A DNA stretch of 55,018 bases from Rikenellaceae bacterium (GCA_017936385.1 JAGBFQ010000011.1:1-55018); one strand, 5' to 3'; numbered from the stretch's first letter, positions 1 to 8,851 are shown. A program made the numbers and translations. The notes: a model not told the origin generated them from the sequence alone.

Positions 1-285
<285 letters not shown>

Positions 286-362
286 AAGAGGGCCTTTATC
301 TCATCCGGATTAATGTCAGACGTGTTGAGCCGCGTCAACTGAAACAAGCGGCGAACGATATT

Positions 363-469
<107 letters not shown>

Positions 470-473
470 CTTT

Positions 474-508
474 AAGGAGAGTTACAGAGATGTGACTCTC
501 CTTTTTTG
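474..508 (+). terminator. rRNA operon terminator
   Basis: A 9-bp stem AAGGAGAGT (474-482) / ACTCTCCTT (495-503) is followed by a run of T, immediately after the 5S gene. This is a typical intrinsic terminator. Confidence 0.85.
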
Positions 509-550
509 TATTTGTGCATATAGTACCATATTTTATGCACAAGACTCATC

Positions 551-594
551 AAGTCCGTCGGGCTGTACCGGAGTACTATCCCGTCGGACTTTCT
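551..594 (+). terminator. second hairpin after the rRNA operon
   Basis: AAGTCCGTCGGG (551-562) pairs with CCCGTCGGACTT (580-591) with one internal mismatch, followed by TTCTT. It may be a backup terminator for the rRNA operon. The T run is weak, so the call is moderate. Confidence 0.55.
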
Positions 595-703
595 TATCGC
601 TTTGTGCAAAATCTATGGCACTCTATGCACAAAAATATAATAGGTGGGTGATTTCTGTGTTGTTGCTCGCAGCTTAATTGCTCACATACGCGAGTATATG
701 GAC

Positions 704-852
704 GTTCTTTTGGCAGAGCCCAAAAGAACCAAAAGGCTTTTTGCCTTTCGTTTTTGCAAGTCGATTGTGCGGACGAGCAGAAACGCCATCTTTGATTGGG
801 TTGATTTACGTGGCGTTTCACTGTTGCTCGTCCTTTCAATCGTTCATCTTGC
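704..852 (+). repeat. structured arm, copy P1
   Basis: A GTTCTTTTGGC hairpin (704-729) is followed by four nested helices: GCAAG 756-760 / CTTGC 848-852, CGATTG 762-767 / CAATCG 837-842, CGAGCA 774-779 / TGCTCG 825-830, and AAACGCCA 781-788 / TGGCGTTT 811-818. The same layout with different bases recurs in copies P2 and P3. The word AATCCGACGGC follows directly. Confidence 0.75.
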
Positions 853-979
853 AAAATCCGACGGCATTTTTTGTGTGTAAAGCGGAATTTAGAGAAACGT
901 AGTTTCTCGTTCCCCCGGTCTGCGGGTCGTTTTTGGTTCTTTTGTCGATACAAAAGAACATAAAAGAGTGGCTCTGCCA
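853..979 (+). repeat. direct repeat tail, copy 1
   Basis: About 127 bp, nearly identical to 1153-1280. It holds AATCCGACGGC, the hairpin GAGAAAC/GTTTCTC, the words CGGTCTGCGGGTCG, a GTTCTTTTGT/ACAAAAGAAC hairpin, and AAAGAGTGGCTCTGCCA. The copies differ by a one-base indel and few substitutions. Confidence 0.85.
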
Positions 980-1002
980 CCTTTTGTCGCGTAATAATAA
1001 AG

Positions 1003-1152
1003 TTCTTTTGGTTAGCCCAAAAGAACCAAAAGGCTTTTTGCCTTTCGTTTTTTCGTGGTATGTGTGAAGAGTCTTGCTAAATCGGCCGCTGTCGCGCGAT
1101 ATAATCGGTCGCCGATTTTTGTCGCTCGCCACTTCGCACATACTTAATCACG
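1003..1152 (+). repeat. structured arm, copy P2
   Basis: Same architecture as P1. The helices are CGTG 1054-1057 / CACG 1149-1152, TATGTGTGAAG 1059-1069 / CTTCGCACATA 1132-1142 (with a G-U pair), and AAATCGGC 1079-1086 / GCCGATTT 1111-1118. The arm sequence is unrelated to P1, yet the flanks (AAAAGGCTTTTTGCCTTTCG before it, AATCCGACGGC after it) are identical. Pairing is conserved while bases are not. Confidence 0.75.
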
Positions 1153-1280
1153 AAAAATCCGACGGCAATTTTTTGTGTGTAAAGCGGAATTTAGAGAAAC
1201 GTAGTTTCTCATCCCCCGGTCTGCGGGTCGTTTTTGGTTCTTTTGTCGATACAAAAGAACATAAAAGAGTGGCTCTGCCA
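1153..1280 (+). repeat. direct repeat tail, copy 2
   Basis: Second copy of the tail at 853-979, with one extra A after GACGGC. It runs into the right terminal inverted repeat of the composite element. Confidence 0.85.
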
Positions 1281-1340
1281 AAAAGAACGTAAAAGAGTTC
1301 CACAATCACCTTAAAATACCTTTCGTTTTTCTTTTGTTGT

Positions 1341-1372
1341 TTTGTATTATTGGAATTTATTTTCTATATTTG
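1341..1372 (+). promoter_or_regulatory. Bacteroidetes-type promoter
   Basis: TTTG (1341-1344), a 20-bp spacer and TATATTTG (1365-1372) match the main Bacteroidetes sigma factor consensus. It lies 25 bases before the GIY-YIG gene. Confidence 0.75.
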
Positions 1373-1397
1373 TGAATATTAGTTTTTTATTATAATA

Positions 1398-2057
1398 ATG
1401 AAAGAGGCTGGTTTCGTATACATTCTTACTAACCCGAGTTTTAAGGAGGATTGGGTTAAAATAGGCAAAAGTTCAAGGCCTGTTGATATTCGTTCGAAGG
1501 AGCTGGATAATACTGCTGTGCCATTGCCGTTTGAAATCTATGCTACGCTTAAAACGGTTAAATATGAGCAAGTCGAAAAACAACTACATCGTATGATTGA
1601 TAGGTTGACGGATTTGCGTATACGTCAAAATCGTGAGTTCTTTAATGTCGCGCCAGCTAAGGCACTTGAATTGCTTAAGGATTGTGCTATTACTATTGAT
1701 GACGCCGTTATAGATGAAGTGTATTTGGGGGATTTGAGATTTAAGAGAAACAAAGCAAATAATGATGATTGTGACCATAAACAAATTCGTCCACGCTTTA
1801 ATTTCTCTATGGTAGGTATTCCTATTGGAGCACCTCTGGTATTTATACCTACGGGAATAGAAGTTAAGGTTGCCGATGAAAGTCACATAGAGTATGATGG
1901 ACGGATATATAAATTATCGCCATTTGTAGGTACATTTATGCCGGAAGATAAACGAAATAAATCTGGTGCATATCAAGGGGCCAAGTTTTTTACATATAAA
2001 GGAGAGGTTTTGGATGATATTCGGACAAGAATAGAAGCCAATTTGACGACCGAATAA
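1398..2057 (+). CDS. GIY-YIG (T5orf172-like) / DUF4357 protein
   Basis: The N-terminal half reads as a GIY-YIG nuclease-like domain of the T5orf172 type: FVYILTN at residues 6-12, VKIGKS at 20-25, a following arginine-rich helix, and NREFFNV near residues 79-85. The C-terminal part (about residues 155-215), with YDGRIYKLSPFVGTFM and GAYQGAKFF, resembles DUF4357, often found behind such domains. The family is linked to nucleic-acid cleavage in mobile or defence settings, but the substrate here is unknown. No methyltransferase or restriction gene is beside it. It stands alone behind its own promoter, between the rRNA-adjacent repeat and a fimbrillin gene, and is more AT-rich than the core genes, which suggests it is accessory. 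Confidence 0.8.
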   Translation: MKEAGFVYILTNPSFKEDWVKIGKSSRPVDIRSKELDNTAVPLPFEIYATLKTVKYEQVEKQLHRMIDRLTDLRIRQNREFFNVAPAKALELLKDCAITIDDAVIDEVYLGDLRFKRNKANNDDCDHKQIRPRFNFSMVGIPIGAPLVFIPTGIEVKVADESHIEYDGRIYKLSPFVGTFMPEDKRNKSGAYQGAKFFTYKGEVLDDIRTRIEANLTTE

Positions 2058-2143
2058 TAGATATTTCATCAGATTTATCCCTCAGCCCCCTCGAAAAGTT
2101 ATTATTTTTGTGTAGCTAATATCGTAGTCTGATAATTTATGTT

Positions 2144-2151
2144 TATATTTG
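2144..2151 (+). promoter_or_regulatory. promoter -7 box
   Basis: TATATTTG matches the Bacteroidetes -7 element and sits 18 bases before the ATG of the small peptide at 2170. No clear TTTG lies at the ideal spacing upstream. It rules out the alternative TTG start at 2149, which falls inside the box. Confidence 0.55.
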
Positions 2152-2169
2152 TGTGATAATTCGAAAGTT

Positions 2170-2355
2170 ATGAATGAAACTAAGGATAAGGATAGGCAAA
2201 TAGAAATAAAGAAGGCTGAGTACGCTGCGCCGAAGGTGGTGATGTTTGAATGTCTGGTGGAGATAGGTTTTCAGGGTTCTCCGTTTGCCAATGAGGTGGA
2301 AGGACGCGCAGGTTCGCTTAACTACAGCTCCACAAAAAATAATTACGATATTTAA
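2170..2355 (+). CDS. small peptide encoded ahead of a fimbrillin gene
   Basis: A 61-residue, mostly hydrophilic protein without a signal peptide. The pattern KAEYAAPKVVMFECLVE, followed by a Gly/Ser-rich tail, resembles the short proteins often encoded just before fimbrillin-like genes in Bacteroidales. No function is established. It ends 36 bases before the fimbrillin start and probably shares its transcript. The start is set at ATG 2170 because the longer frame begins inside the promoter box. Confidence 0.55.
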   Translation: MNETKDKDRQIEIKKAEYAAPKVVMFECLVEIGFQGSPFANEVEGRAGSLNYSSTKNNYDI

Positions 2356-2391
2356 TCTTTCTCTTAAGTTCTAAAATTAGTTCAAAAGAAT

Positions 2392-3741
2392 ATGTCTGTT
2401 ATAATCCTATTGCTCGCGATGGTTTGCGTTTGCGCATGTGGCGAGAAGGACTACAACATCGAAAACCAGAAAAATACAACACAAATAATCCTCAATGCCG
2501 AGAAGCACGACGAGATGTCGCGTGTGGCGATTAGCGGCGACAAAAACAATGGATTTGTTACACGCTGGGAAGTGGGCGACAGACTTGGAGCAATTGCCAT
2601 GAGGGATGGGGGAGAACCCATAGGAATAGCTTTGGCGGCGGCGAGTGTATCGGACGAAGGTGTTGCGACGTTTACGGGTACGACTGATGTTATTGATACA
2701 TGGTCGTCCCCGTTTATTTTCTATACGTACTATCCGTTGGTGGAGGATGTGCCGCAGGTGACTCCTTGGAGTGTGGCTGGGGAAATTTCCTCGGTGCAGA
2801 CGATGACTGCCGAAGGGTCGTATGACCCCACGGCGGCGTGGATGGTGGGTCAGGCTGTTGAGATGGACCTTTCGGGTGAGGACCAGCAAGTGGAGTTTAC
2901 CACGAGGTTTCGCCATCTGAATTGTTTTGTGAACTTGTCGTGCAGGGAGGTGAATAATTCGGCGGTTTCGGCTGACGATATTGTGCGTTCGGTGCGCCTG
3001 CAAGTGGAAGGTGAAACTCTTTCGGGGGCGTTTACATTGGACACTCGGACGGGTAAATTCACCTTTACCGACCCTTGTGATGAGGTTTGCGCCGAGCTGC
3101 CGACGGGGATGACTCTTGGAGGGCTTTCGGCCTGGTTGGTGGTTAATCCTTTTGAGTTGGGAGTAGATGAGGTGCTTGTTGTGGAGATTGTGACGGACGG
3201 CTACACCATCAGCAAGCGAGTTTCGGGTATTGAGATGTTCTTTCCCGAGCGCGAGGTTGTGACACTCAATTTGGGTGTTGACAATAGTTGTAGGGTGACT
3301 CCCAATGCGCCCGTAGAGAGAAGTGTGACTTACACCGTTACGGGCAAGACCTCTGTGTCGTCGAGTGGTGATGTTCCCGAGGCGTCGGTATCGGAATATA
3401 AACAACAAAGTTATAGTCAAGGGTACATTACTACCTCATATTCTGTGACATTGAGTTTAGAAGGTTACGATAATTGCTGTATCACGGGTATCTCTGTTAA
3501 CTTGAAGGCTAAGAACTCCGACAAAGAAGCTATGTATGCAATCGTTATAGGTGGCGATACATACTATGGAGTCTTAAATAATAGTACATGGAGCAATTAT
3601 AGTATAACAGATTTTAATCTCGCTGTTTTGAGTTTTATTCCGACAATCATTGGTGAAAATGAAACGTTCAATATCACATTAATGGGTAATACCGGAAATT
3701 TCTACGTTAAGAGTTTCACCATCGATTACATCGTGCAGTAG
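2392..3741 (+). CDS. fimbrillin family (Mfa-like) lipoprotein
   Basis: A 449-residue protein. A short hydrophobic signal leads to a probable lipobox VCAC-G (about residues 13-17), so it should be lipidated and exported. The segment from about residue 40 to 300 (RVAISGD, then WEVGDRLGAIA, a YTYYPL motif, and a later AWLVVNPFEL) is typical of Bacteroidales fimbrillin or Mfa-like domains: two beta-sandwich domains that are proteolytically processed and polymerised into surface fimbriae. The C-terminal 140 residues (from about YTVTGKTSV) form a separate Ser/Thr-rich, beta-rich domain of unknown type. No usher, tip or anchor genes follow, so this looks like an orphan fimbrillin or a diversified surface lipoprotein. 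A terminator follows at 3768. Confidence 0.75.
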   Translation: MSVIILLLAMVCVCACGEKDYNIENQKNTTQIILNAEKHDEMSRVAISGDKNNGFVTRWEVGDRLGAIAMRDGGEPIGIALAAASVSDEGVATFTGTTDVIDTWSSPFIFYTYYPLVEDVPQVTPWSVAGEISSVQTMTAEGSYDPTAAWMVGQAVEMDLSGEDQQVEFTTRFRHLNCFVNLSCREVNNSAVSADDIVRSVRLQVEGETLSGAFTLDTRTGKFTFTDPCDEVCAELPTGMTLGGLSAWLVVNPFELGVDEVLVVEIVTDGYTISKRVSGIEMFFPEREVVTLNLGVDNSCRVTPNAPVERSVTYTVTGKTSVSSSGDVPEASVSEYKQQSYSQGYITTSYSVTLSLEGYDNCCITGISVNLKAKNSDKEAMYAIVIGGDTYYGVLNNSTWSNYSITDFNLAVLSFIPTIIGENETFNITLMGNTGNFYVKSFTIDYIVQ

Positions 3742-3744
3742 CGA

Positions 3745-3775
3745 TTTTGTGAAGAATACGAGAGTCGCACCCGTG
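3745..3775 (-). repeat. degenerate copy of the tRNA-Ala 3' end (possible att scar)
   Basis: These 31 bases match 3898-3928, the T-arm and acceptor 3' end of tRNA-Ala plus its flank, with three mismatches. It lies 4 bases after the fimbrillin stop codon, 153 bases from the intact tRNA end. Such duplicated tRNA ends are typical of integration sites. Confidence 0.65.
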
Positions 3776-3795
3776 CTCATCACGGGTGTTTTTTA
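3768..3795 (+). terminator. terminator after fimbrillin gene
   Basis: CACCCGTG (3768-3775) pairs with CACGGGTG (3781-3788), followed by TTTTTTA. It ends transcription of the accessory block. Confidence 0.85.
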
Positions 3796-3865
3796 TATAT
3801 GGAGTTTGCTTCCGAAGTCGCAAACTCTTCGGAAAGAGGTCACTCGTATCGACACCCGCACCCCC

Positions 3866-3897
3866 ACAAAAAAAAGACGGCCGTTTAGCCGTCTTTC
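3866..3897 (-). terminator. terminator after tRNA-Ala
   Basis: AAAGACGGC (3873-3881) pairs with GCCGTCTTT (3888-3896). On the minus strand the hairpin is followed by a long T run, so it ends the tRNA transcript. It also has T residues on the plus side. Confidence 0.8.
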
Positions 3898-3902
3898 TTT
3901 TG

Positions 3903-3976
<74 letters not shown>

Positions 3977-4029
3977 AGGTTTGCGCTGCAAAGGTATGAT
4001 ATTTTTTTATTCCTGCAAAGCATTTAAAT

Positions 4030-4070
4030 AAAAAAAAGTGGGGCCGAATCCAAAATTACAGCCCCACCTT
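4030..4070 (-). terminator. terminator of rimP-nusA-infB operon
   Basis: On the minus strand GTGGGGC (complement of 4061-4067) pairs with GCCCCAC (complement of 4038-4044) across a 16-base loop, followed by a run of T. It lies 24 bases past the infB stop. Confidence 0.8.
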
Positions 4071-4090
4071 TTCAAAGCCCTCGCGGACAA

Positions 4091-6865
4091 TTAACGCTTA
4101 ACTTGAACAATCTCGTAGCCCTCGATAACGTCACCAACCTTGATGTCGTTGTAGCCGTCGATGTTCAGACCGCAGTCTTGACCCATCGTAACCTCCTTGA
4201 CATCGTCTTTGAAACGTTTGAGCGAGCCGAGTTTGCCCGTGTAGACCACGATACCGTCGCGGATGACACGCACCGAAGTGTTGCGTTGCAACTTACCCTC
4301 ACGAACAATACCGCCCGCAATCGTTCCAACCTTCGAAATCTTGAAGGTCTCCAAAACCTCAATCGAGCAGACAATCTCCTCTTTGGTCACAGGCTCCAAC
4401 ATACCCTCAATAGCATCTTGGATATCGTTGATTGCGTCGTAGATAATCGAGTACATACGGATTTCGATTTCCTCCTTCTCGGCCAGCTTGCGCGCGCCCT
4501 GCGAAGGACGAACCTGGAAGCCCACGATTACGGCGTTCGAGGCTGCGGCGAGCAATACATCCGACTCCGAAATCTGACCAACGGCCTTGTGAATAACATT
4601 CACTTGAACCTCCTCTTTCGACAGACGTTGCAGCGAGTCGGTCATTGCCTCAATCGAACCGTCCACGTCACCCTTGACGATGATGTTCAGCTCCTTGAAG
4701 TTGCCAATTGCAATACGGCGTCCAATCTCATCCAGAGTTACGTGTTTTTGGGTACGGATACCCTGCATACGTTGCAGTTGTTCGCGTTTGTTGGCTACGT
4801 TACGTGCGCTACGCTCGTCCTCCATAACGTTGAACGTATCACCTGCTTGGGGTGCGCCGTCCAAGCCCAACACCAGTACGGGGGTCGAGGGCGGAGCTAC
4901 GGTAACTTTCTGTCCGCGCTCGTTGAACATAGCTTTAACCTTACCCGAGTGAACACCCGACAGAATAACGTCGCCTATGTGCAGCGTTCCGTTTTGAACC
5001 ATCACCGTGGCAACATAACCACGACCCTTGTCTAGCGACGACTCCACAACGGTACCCGAAGCACGACGGTTGGGGTTGGCTTTCAACTCCAACAGTTCGG
5101 CCTCCAGCAGCACCTTCTCCAACAATTTGTCGAGGTTAAGTCCCTTCTTGGCCGAGATGTCTTGCGATTGGTATTTTCCGCCCCACTCCTCGACGAGCAG
5201 GTTCATCTGAGCAAGTTGCTCTTTGATATGGTCGGGATTTGCGCCCGGTTTGTCAATCTTGTTGATGGCGAACACCATGGGTACACCTGCCGCTTGGGCG
5301 TGGTGGATTGCCTCTTTGGTTTGGGGCATCACGTCGTCGTCGGCCGCGATGATGATGATAGCAACGTCGGTCATCTTGGCACCACGTGCACGCATTGCGG
5401 TAAACGCCTCGTGACCGGGGGTATCAAGGAATGCGATTTTTTGACCGTTCAACTCAACGCTGTAAGCACCGATGTGTTGGGTAATACCTCCGGCCTCACC
5501 CTCGGTTACGTTGGTCTTACGAATGTTGTCCAGCAACGAAGTTTTACCGTGGTCAACGTGACCCATAACGGTAACGATGGGAGGACGGGGCAGCAGGTCT
5601 TCGGGACGGTCAACCTCCTCGTCGCCGATGGTCTCTTGAACCTCGGCCGACACGAACTCAACCTTGTAGCCGAACTCCTCGGCAACAACCACCAGAGCCT
5701 CGGCATCCAGACGTTGGTTAATCGACACCATCAGACCCAGGTTCATGCACGCCGTGATGACGCCCGTAACCGGAACATCCATCATCGTTGCAAGGTCACT
5801 TACGGTTACGAACTCCGTAACTTTCAGGATTTTGCTCTCGGCTTGTTCGCGCTCCATGGCCTCGTTCATACGCATTGCGGCCTCCTCGCGTTTCTCTTTA
5901 CGATACTTAGCGCCTTTGGTTTTGGCTCCTTTCGAGGTCAGGCGGGCAAGCGTATCCTTAACTTGACGTTGTACCTCCTCGTCCGAAACTTCGGGACGCA
6001 CCACGGGTTTGGGAGCAACAGCAGCCTTTTTGTTTTTCTTATCCTTCTTAGCGTGGGGATTTTGGTTGGCATTGGCTCCGCCGCCTGCTTGTGCACCACC
6101 GCCTTGAGCTTTGGGGGCAGCGGGTTGCGGACGCGAAACATCCACCTTATCCTTGGTTATACGTTTGCGTTTTTCGCGTTTGCGGCCATAACCACTTTCG
6201 CTACTCATGTTGGTAACGTCAATCTTGCCCAGCACCTTGGGACCCGACAAGCGATTGGCCTCGTCCGAAGCGCGGAATACATTGTCCGTGCGTTCGGCCA
6301 TACGTTCGTCGTAGGTCTTGGTTTGAATCTCGCTGGAAACCTCCTTCGCTACTTCAACCTTTACCGGTTCAGTCACCTTAGGCTTGTTATCTACGGCTTG
6401 TTGTTTAACCTCGGCAGGTTTCTTTTCCTCAGCGGGTTTCTCGGCTACGGGTTGCGGCTTGGGAGCCTCTACCACGGGAGTTGCAGGTTTTGCAGGCTCA
6501 CTGGCAGGTTTGCTCTTGGGTTTGGGATTGAGGTCGATTTTACCCAACACCTTGGGACCTTGGATTTTCTCCTCGACCGTGGTTTTGATAAATACCTCTT
6601 TACGTTCTTCGTCCGCTTCGCGTTTCTTTTCGAGCGTCACGCTCTCCTGTTTTGTATTTATTCTCTCGCGGATGCTTTGGCGTGATTCACCTACGCGGTT
6701 GCCGCCATACTCCTTCTCCAACATCGTATAGACCTCGGGAAGCACCAGGGCATTAGGCGCACTGTCAATCTCCACGCCGCGTTTTTGCAAGAATTCGACA
6801 ACGGTTGTAAGACCGACGTTAAATTCCTTCATAACCTGCGAGAGTCTTATTTTTCGCTCACTCAT
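4091..6865 (-). CDS. infB: translation initiation factor IF-2
   Basis: GTPase that brings initiator fMet-tRNA to the 30S subunit and promotes subunit joining. The protein of about 924 residues has a short N-terminal IF2-N domain ([14 protein letters not shown]), a long low-complexity, charged Pro/Ala/Lys-rich linker, then the G domain with GHVDHGKT (about residue 435), DTPGHE and NKIDKP, followed by IF-2 domains II to IV ending in YEIVQVKR. A long variable N-terminus is normal in Bacteroidetes. I chose ATG 6865 because a purine-rich AAGAGAAGAA precedes it; an in-frame ATG at 6886 would add seven residues. It is the last gene of rimP-nusA-infB, the classic order. Confidence 0.97.
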   Translation of the reverse strand: MSERKIRLSQVMKEFNVGLTTVVEFLQKRGVEIDSAPNALVLPEVYTMLEKEYGGNRVGESRQSIRERINTKQESVTLEKKREADEERKEVFIKTTVEEKIQGPKVLGKIDLNPKPKSKPASEPAKPATPVVEAPKPQPVAEKPAEEKKPAEVKQQAVDNKPKVTEPVKVEVAKEVSSEIQTKTYDERMAERTDNVFRASDEANRLSGPKVLGKIDVTNMSSESGYGRKREKRKRITKDKVDVSRPQPAAPKAQGGGAQAGGGANANQNPHAKKDKKNKKAAVAPKPVVRPEVSDEEVQRQVKDTLARLTSKGAKTKGAKYRKEKREEAAMRMNEAMEREQAESKILKVTEFVTVSDLATMMDVPVTGVITACMNLGLMVSINQRLDAEALVVVAEEFGYKVEFVSAEVQETIGDEEVDRPEDLLPRPPIVTVMGHVDHGKTSLLDNIRKTNVTEGEAGGITQHIGAYSVELNGQKIAFLDTPGHEAFTAMRARGAKMTDVAIIIIAADDDVMPQTKEAIHHAQAAGVPMVFAINKIDKPGANPDHIKEQLAQMNLLVEEWGGKYQSQDISAKKGLNLDKLLEKVLLEAELLELKANPNRRASGTVVESSLDKGRGYVATVMVQNGTLHIGDVILSGVHSGKVKAMFNERGQKVTVAPPSTPVLVLGLDGAPQAGDTFNVMEDERSARNVANKREQLQRMQGIRTQKHVTLDEIGRRIAIGNFKELNIIVKGDVDGSIEAMTDSLQRLSKEEVQVNVIHKAVGQISESDVLLAAASNAVIVGFQVRPSQGARKLAEKEEIEIRMYSIIYDAINDIQDAIEGMLEPVTKEEIVCSIEVLETFKISKVGTIAGGIVREGKLQRNTSVRVIRDGIVVYTGKLGSLKRFKDDVKEVTMGQDCGLNIDGYNDIKVGDVIEGYEIVQVKR

Positions 6866-6973
6866 TTCTTCTCTTTTTTTAATCATTTACATTACCGTTA
6901 ATTCGAGTTTATCGTCGGGCTGCTTTTGCCCGCTGCCCATCCGTTCCGACTGTCGGCCGAAGGGGCTGGGTTG

Positions 6974-8203
6974 TTACTCGAACTCGGCTTTCAGGATATT
7001 GCGAATCTCGGCGATGGTTTCATCCTCGAGGTCCGTACGTTGAGCAAGGTCTTGCGGCTCGATTTCGAGCACGCTTTTGGCAGTATCGCAACCCACGTTC
7101 TTGAGAACTTCGATAATCCAGGGCTCGATTTCGTCGCTGAACTCATCCAGGTTGACATCCTCTTCCTCCACCTCACGGTAAACGTCGATGTCGTAACCGG
7201 TGAGCATGCTTGCCAGACGGATGTTCAAACCGCCTTTACCGATAGCTTGCGAAACCTCGCTGGGTTTGAGATATACAGCTGCGGTGTGTTTGTCGGAATC
7301 CAGCACGATGTTCGAGATTTTTGCGGGGTTGAGCGCACGTTGAATCATCAGCGAGGTGTTGGCCGTGTAGTTCACAACGTCGATGTTCTCGTTGCGCAAC
7401 TCCTTCACCACCGAGTAGATACGCGAACCCTTCATACCAACGCAAGCACCAACCGGGTCGATGCGGTCGTCATACGACTCAACGGCAACTTTGGCACGCT
7501 CGCCGGGGATTCGGGCGATACGTTTGATGGTAATCAGACCGTCGTAAATCTCGGGAACCTCCTGCTCAAACAGACGCTCCAGGAACTCGTCGGCCGTACG
7601 CGAAAGGATGATTTTCGGAGTGTTGTTAATCATCTCCACGCGCGAAACGATAGCTTTCACCGTGTCACCCTTGCGGAAGAAGTCACCAGGAACTTGCTCG
7701 CTCTTGGGCAGCAGCAGTTCGTTCTCTTCGTCATCCAGAATGAGCACCTCTTTTTTCCACACTTGGTAGACCTCGCCCGAAACGATTTCACCTACCTTGT
7801 CCTTGTACTTCTCGAACAGGTTGGCTTTCTCCAGGTCGAGGATACGCGAGGCCAGATTTTGACGCAGCGACAACACGGCGCGACGGCCGAACGACTCCAG
7901 GGTGATACGCTCTGCAACGTCCTCGCCAACGTCATACGTTTCGTCGAGTTTGCGAGCCTCCGTCAGCGAGATTTCGCTGTTGGGGTTTTGTACCTCGTTG
8001 TCGGCAACAACCACGCGGTTACGCCAAATCTCCAAGTCGCCTTTGTCGGGGTTGATGATGATGTCGAAGTTCTCGTCAGTGTCATACTGTTTCTGCAACA
8101 TGTGGCGAAAAACCTCCTCCAACACGCCAATCATCGTCGACTTGTCGATGTTTTTAAGCTCTTTGAATTCAGCAAAGTTGCTGATTAAATTCAAGTTCTT
8201 CAT
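6974..8203 (-). CDS. nusA: transcription termination/antitermination factor NusA
   Basis: RNA polymerase-binding factor acting in pausing, termination and rRNA antitermination. The 409 residues show the N-terminal RNAP-binding domain (MIGVLEEVFRHMLQKQ), an S1 domain (GEIVSGEVYQVWKKEV), and KH domains with VGACVGMKGSRI and SQAIGKGGLNIRLAS. The C-terminus ends in an acidic, helix-rich segment shorter than the repeats in E. coli, as usual for Bacteroidetes. It lies 92 bases after rimP and about 108 before infB on the same strand, in one operon. Confidence 0.97.
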   Translation of the reverse strand: MKNLNLISNFAEFKELKNIDKSTMIGVLEEVFRHMLQKQYDTDENFDIIINPDKGDLEIWRNRVVVADNEVQNPNSEISLTEARKLDETYDVGEDVAERITLESFGRRAVLSLRQNLASRILDLEKANLFEKYKDKVGEIVSGEVYQVWKKEVLILDDEENELLLPKSEQVPGDFFRKGDTVKAIVSRVEMINNTPKIILSRTADEFLERLFEQEVPEIYDGLITIKRIARIPGERAKVAVESYDDRIDPVGACVGMKGSRIYSVVKELRNENIDVVNYTANTSLMIQRALNPAKISNIVLDSDKHTAAVYLKPSEVSQAIGKGGLNIRLASMLTGYDIDVYREVEEEDVNLDEFSDEIEPWIIEVLKNVGCDTAKSVLEIEPQDLAQRTDLEDETIAEIRNILKAEFE

Positions 8204-8295
8204 TGTTGTTTTTTTATTTATGATTGTTTTTGTTTTTTGTTCTTGTTGTTATTCCTGCGCTCCGTCCCAGCGGTAGCCTATGTATTGTCGGCCCA

Positions 8296-8766
8296 TTATT
8301 TGTAATCAAGCCACTCGGCGGTGCTGCGAACTTCGTCAAAGGGGTAGGTACGCACTACGTCCACAAGTTGTTTGCGTTTTTTGCCTTCCACTGCTACTTT
8401 CTCCTGATAACTGATGGTGATTCCGTTTTCGTCGGCGGCATCAAGTGTTCCCAAGATTTTGGTACCGTCGGTGAGGATTACCTCCACCGAACCACCCGTA
8501 AGCTTGTGGTATTGGCGCAACATTTTGAGCGGTTGTCCGATACCGGCCGAGGTTACCACCAACGAGTAGTCGTCTGTAATTTCGTCGATTTTGGCCGACA
8601 TTGCACGGCTCAAGGCCACGCAGTCGTCCACCGACACCGAGCCGTCGCTGTCCAATGTAATACATATATCTCCTGCGGGCGAGATGGTTACTTCGACCAC
8701 AAAGAGTTCGGGATTGGTAATCAGTTCTTCGGCAATTTGTCGGATTTCGGAAACTTGCAACTTCAT
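8296..8766 (-). CDS. rimP: ribosome maturation factor RimP
   Basis: Needed for 30S subunit maturation. The 156-residue protein has the family hallmarks: a conserved acidic N-terminal domain with SVDDCVALSRAM and the C-terminal SH3-like barrel with VTSAGIGQPL and a GTLDAAD stretch. It is the first gene of rimP-nusA-infB. A strong promoter and a leader hairpin lie upstream. Confidence 0.95.
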   Translation of the reverse strand: MKLQVSEIRQIAEELITNPELFVVEVTISPAGDICITLDSDGSVSVDDCVALSRAMSAKIDEITDDYSLVVTSAGIGQPLKMLRQYHKLTGGSVEVILTDGTKILGTLDAADENGITISYQEKVAVEGKKRKQLVDVVRTYPFDEVRSTAEWLDYK

Positions 8767-8804
8767 TATTGACTAAGTGTAAATGGTTTACCTATATTTA
8801 ATAA

Positions 8805-8828
8805 CTTAGGGGACTCGCGTCCCCTAAG
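8805..8828 (-). promoter_or_regulatory. leader hairpin of the rimP operon
   Basis: CTTAGGGG (8805-8812) pairs perfectly with CCCCTAAG (8821-8828), inside the 5' leader of the rimP-nusA-infB transcript, about 40 bases before the start codon. There is no T run after it in the direction of transcription, so it is not an ordinary terminator. A regulatory or stabilising role is inference. Confidence 0.5.
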
Positions 8829-8851
8829 CAAAAGATTTCGTTCTACGGTTG

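Larger units (their letters stand above)
702..1290. repeat. composite structured repeat element with near-perfect terminal inverted repeats
   Basis: The left end, ACGTTCTTTTGGCAGAGCC (702-720), is the reverse complement of the right end, GGCTCTGCCAAAAAGAACGT (1271-1290), except for one extra base. Between them lie two tandem copies of a unit of about 300 bp. Each unit has a GTTCTTTTGG hairpin, a conserved AAAAGGCTTTTTGCCTTTCG stretch, a long self-complementary arm, and a conserved tail with a GAGAAAC/GTTTCTC hairpin and the words CGGTCTGCGGGTCG. No convincing protein is encoded here. The open frames are short, overlap on both strands and look like by-products of the palindromes. Related copies occur at 30061-31205 and 54632-55018. 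Confidence 0.8.

Noticed and set aside
690-1290. CRISPR array
   Set aside because: The repeats are two long copies with palindromic arms, not short regular repeats with unique spacers, and no cas genes are present.
594-1292. Several overlapping open frames on both strands in the 594-1292 region, some over 100 codons
   Set aside because: They follow the palindromic repeats, overlap one another, have low-complexity translations and no recognisable domain, so they are treated as repeat by-products.
2407-3420. Long open frame antisense to the fimbrillin gene
   Set aside because: It is the mirror of a real gene with signal peptide and domain structure; its translation is rich in His/Arg and has no known features.
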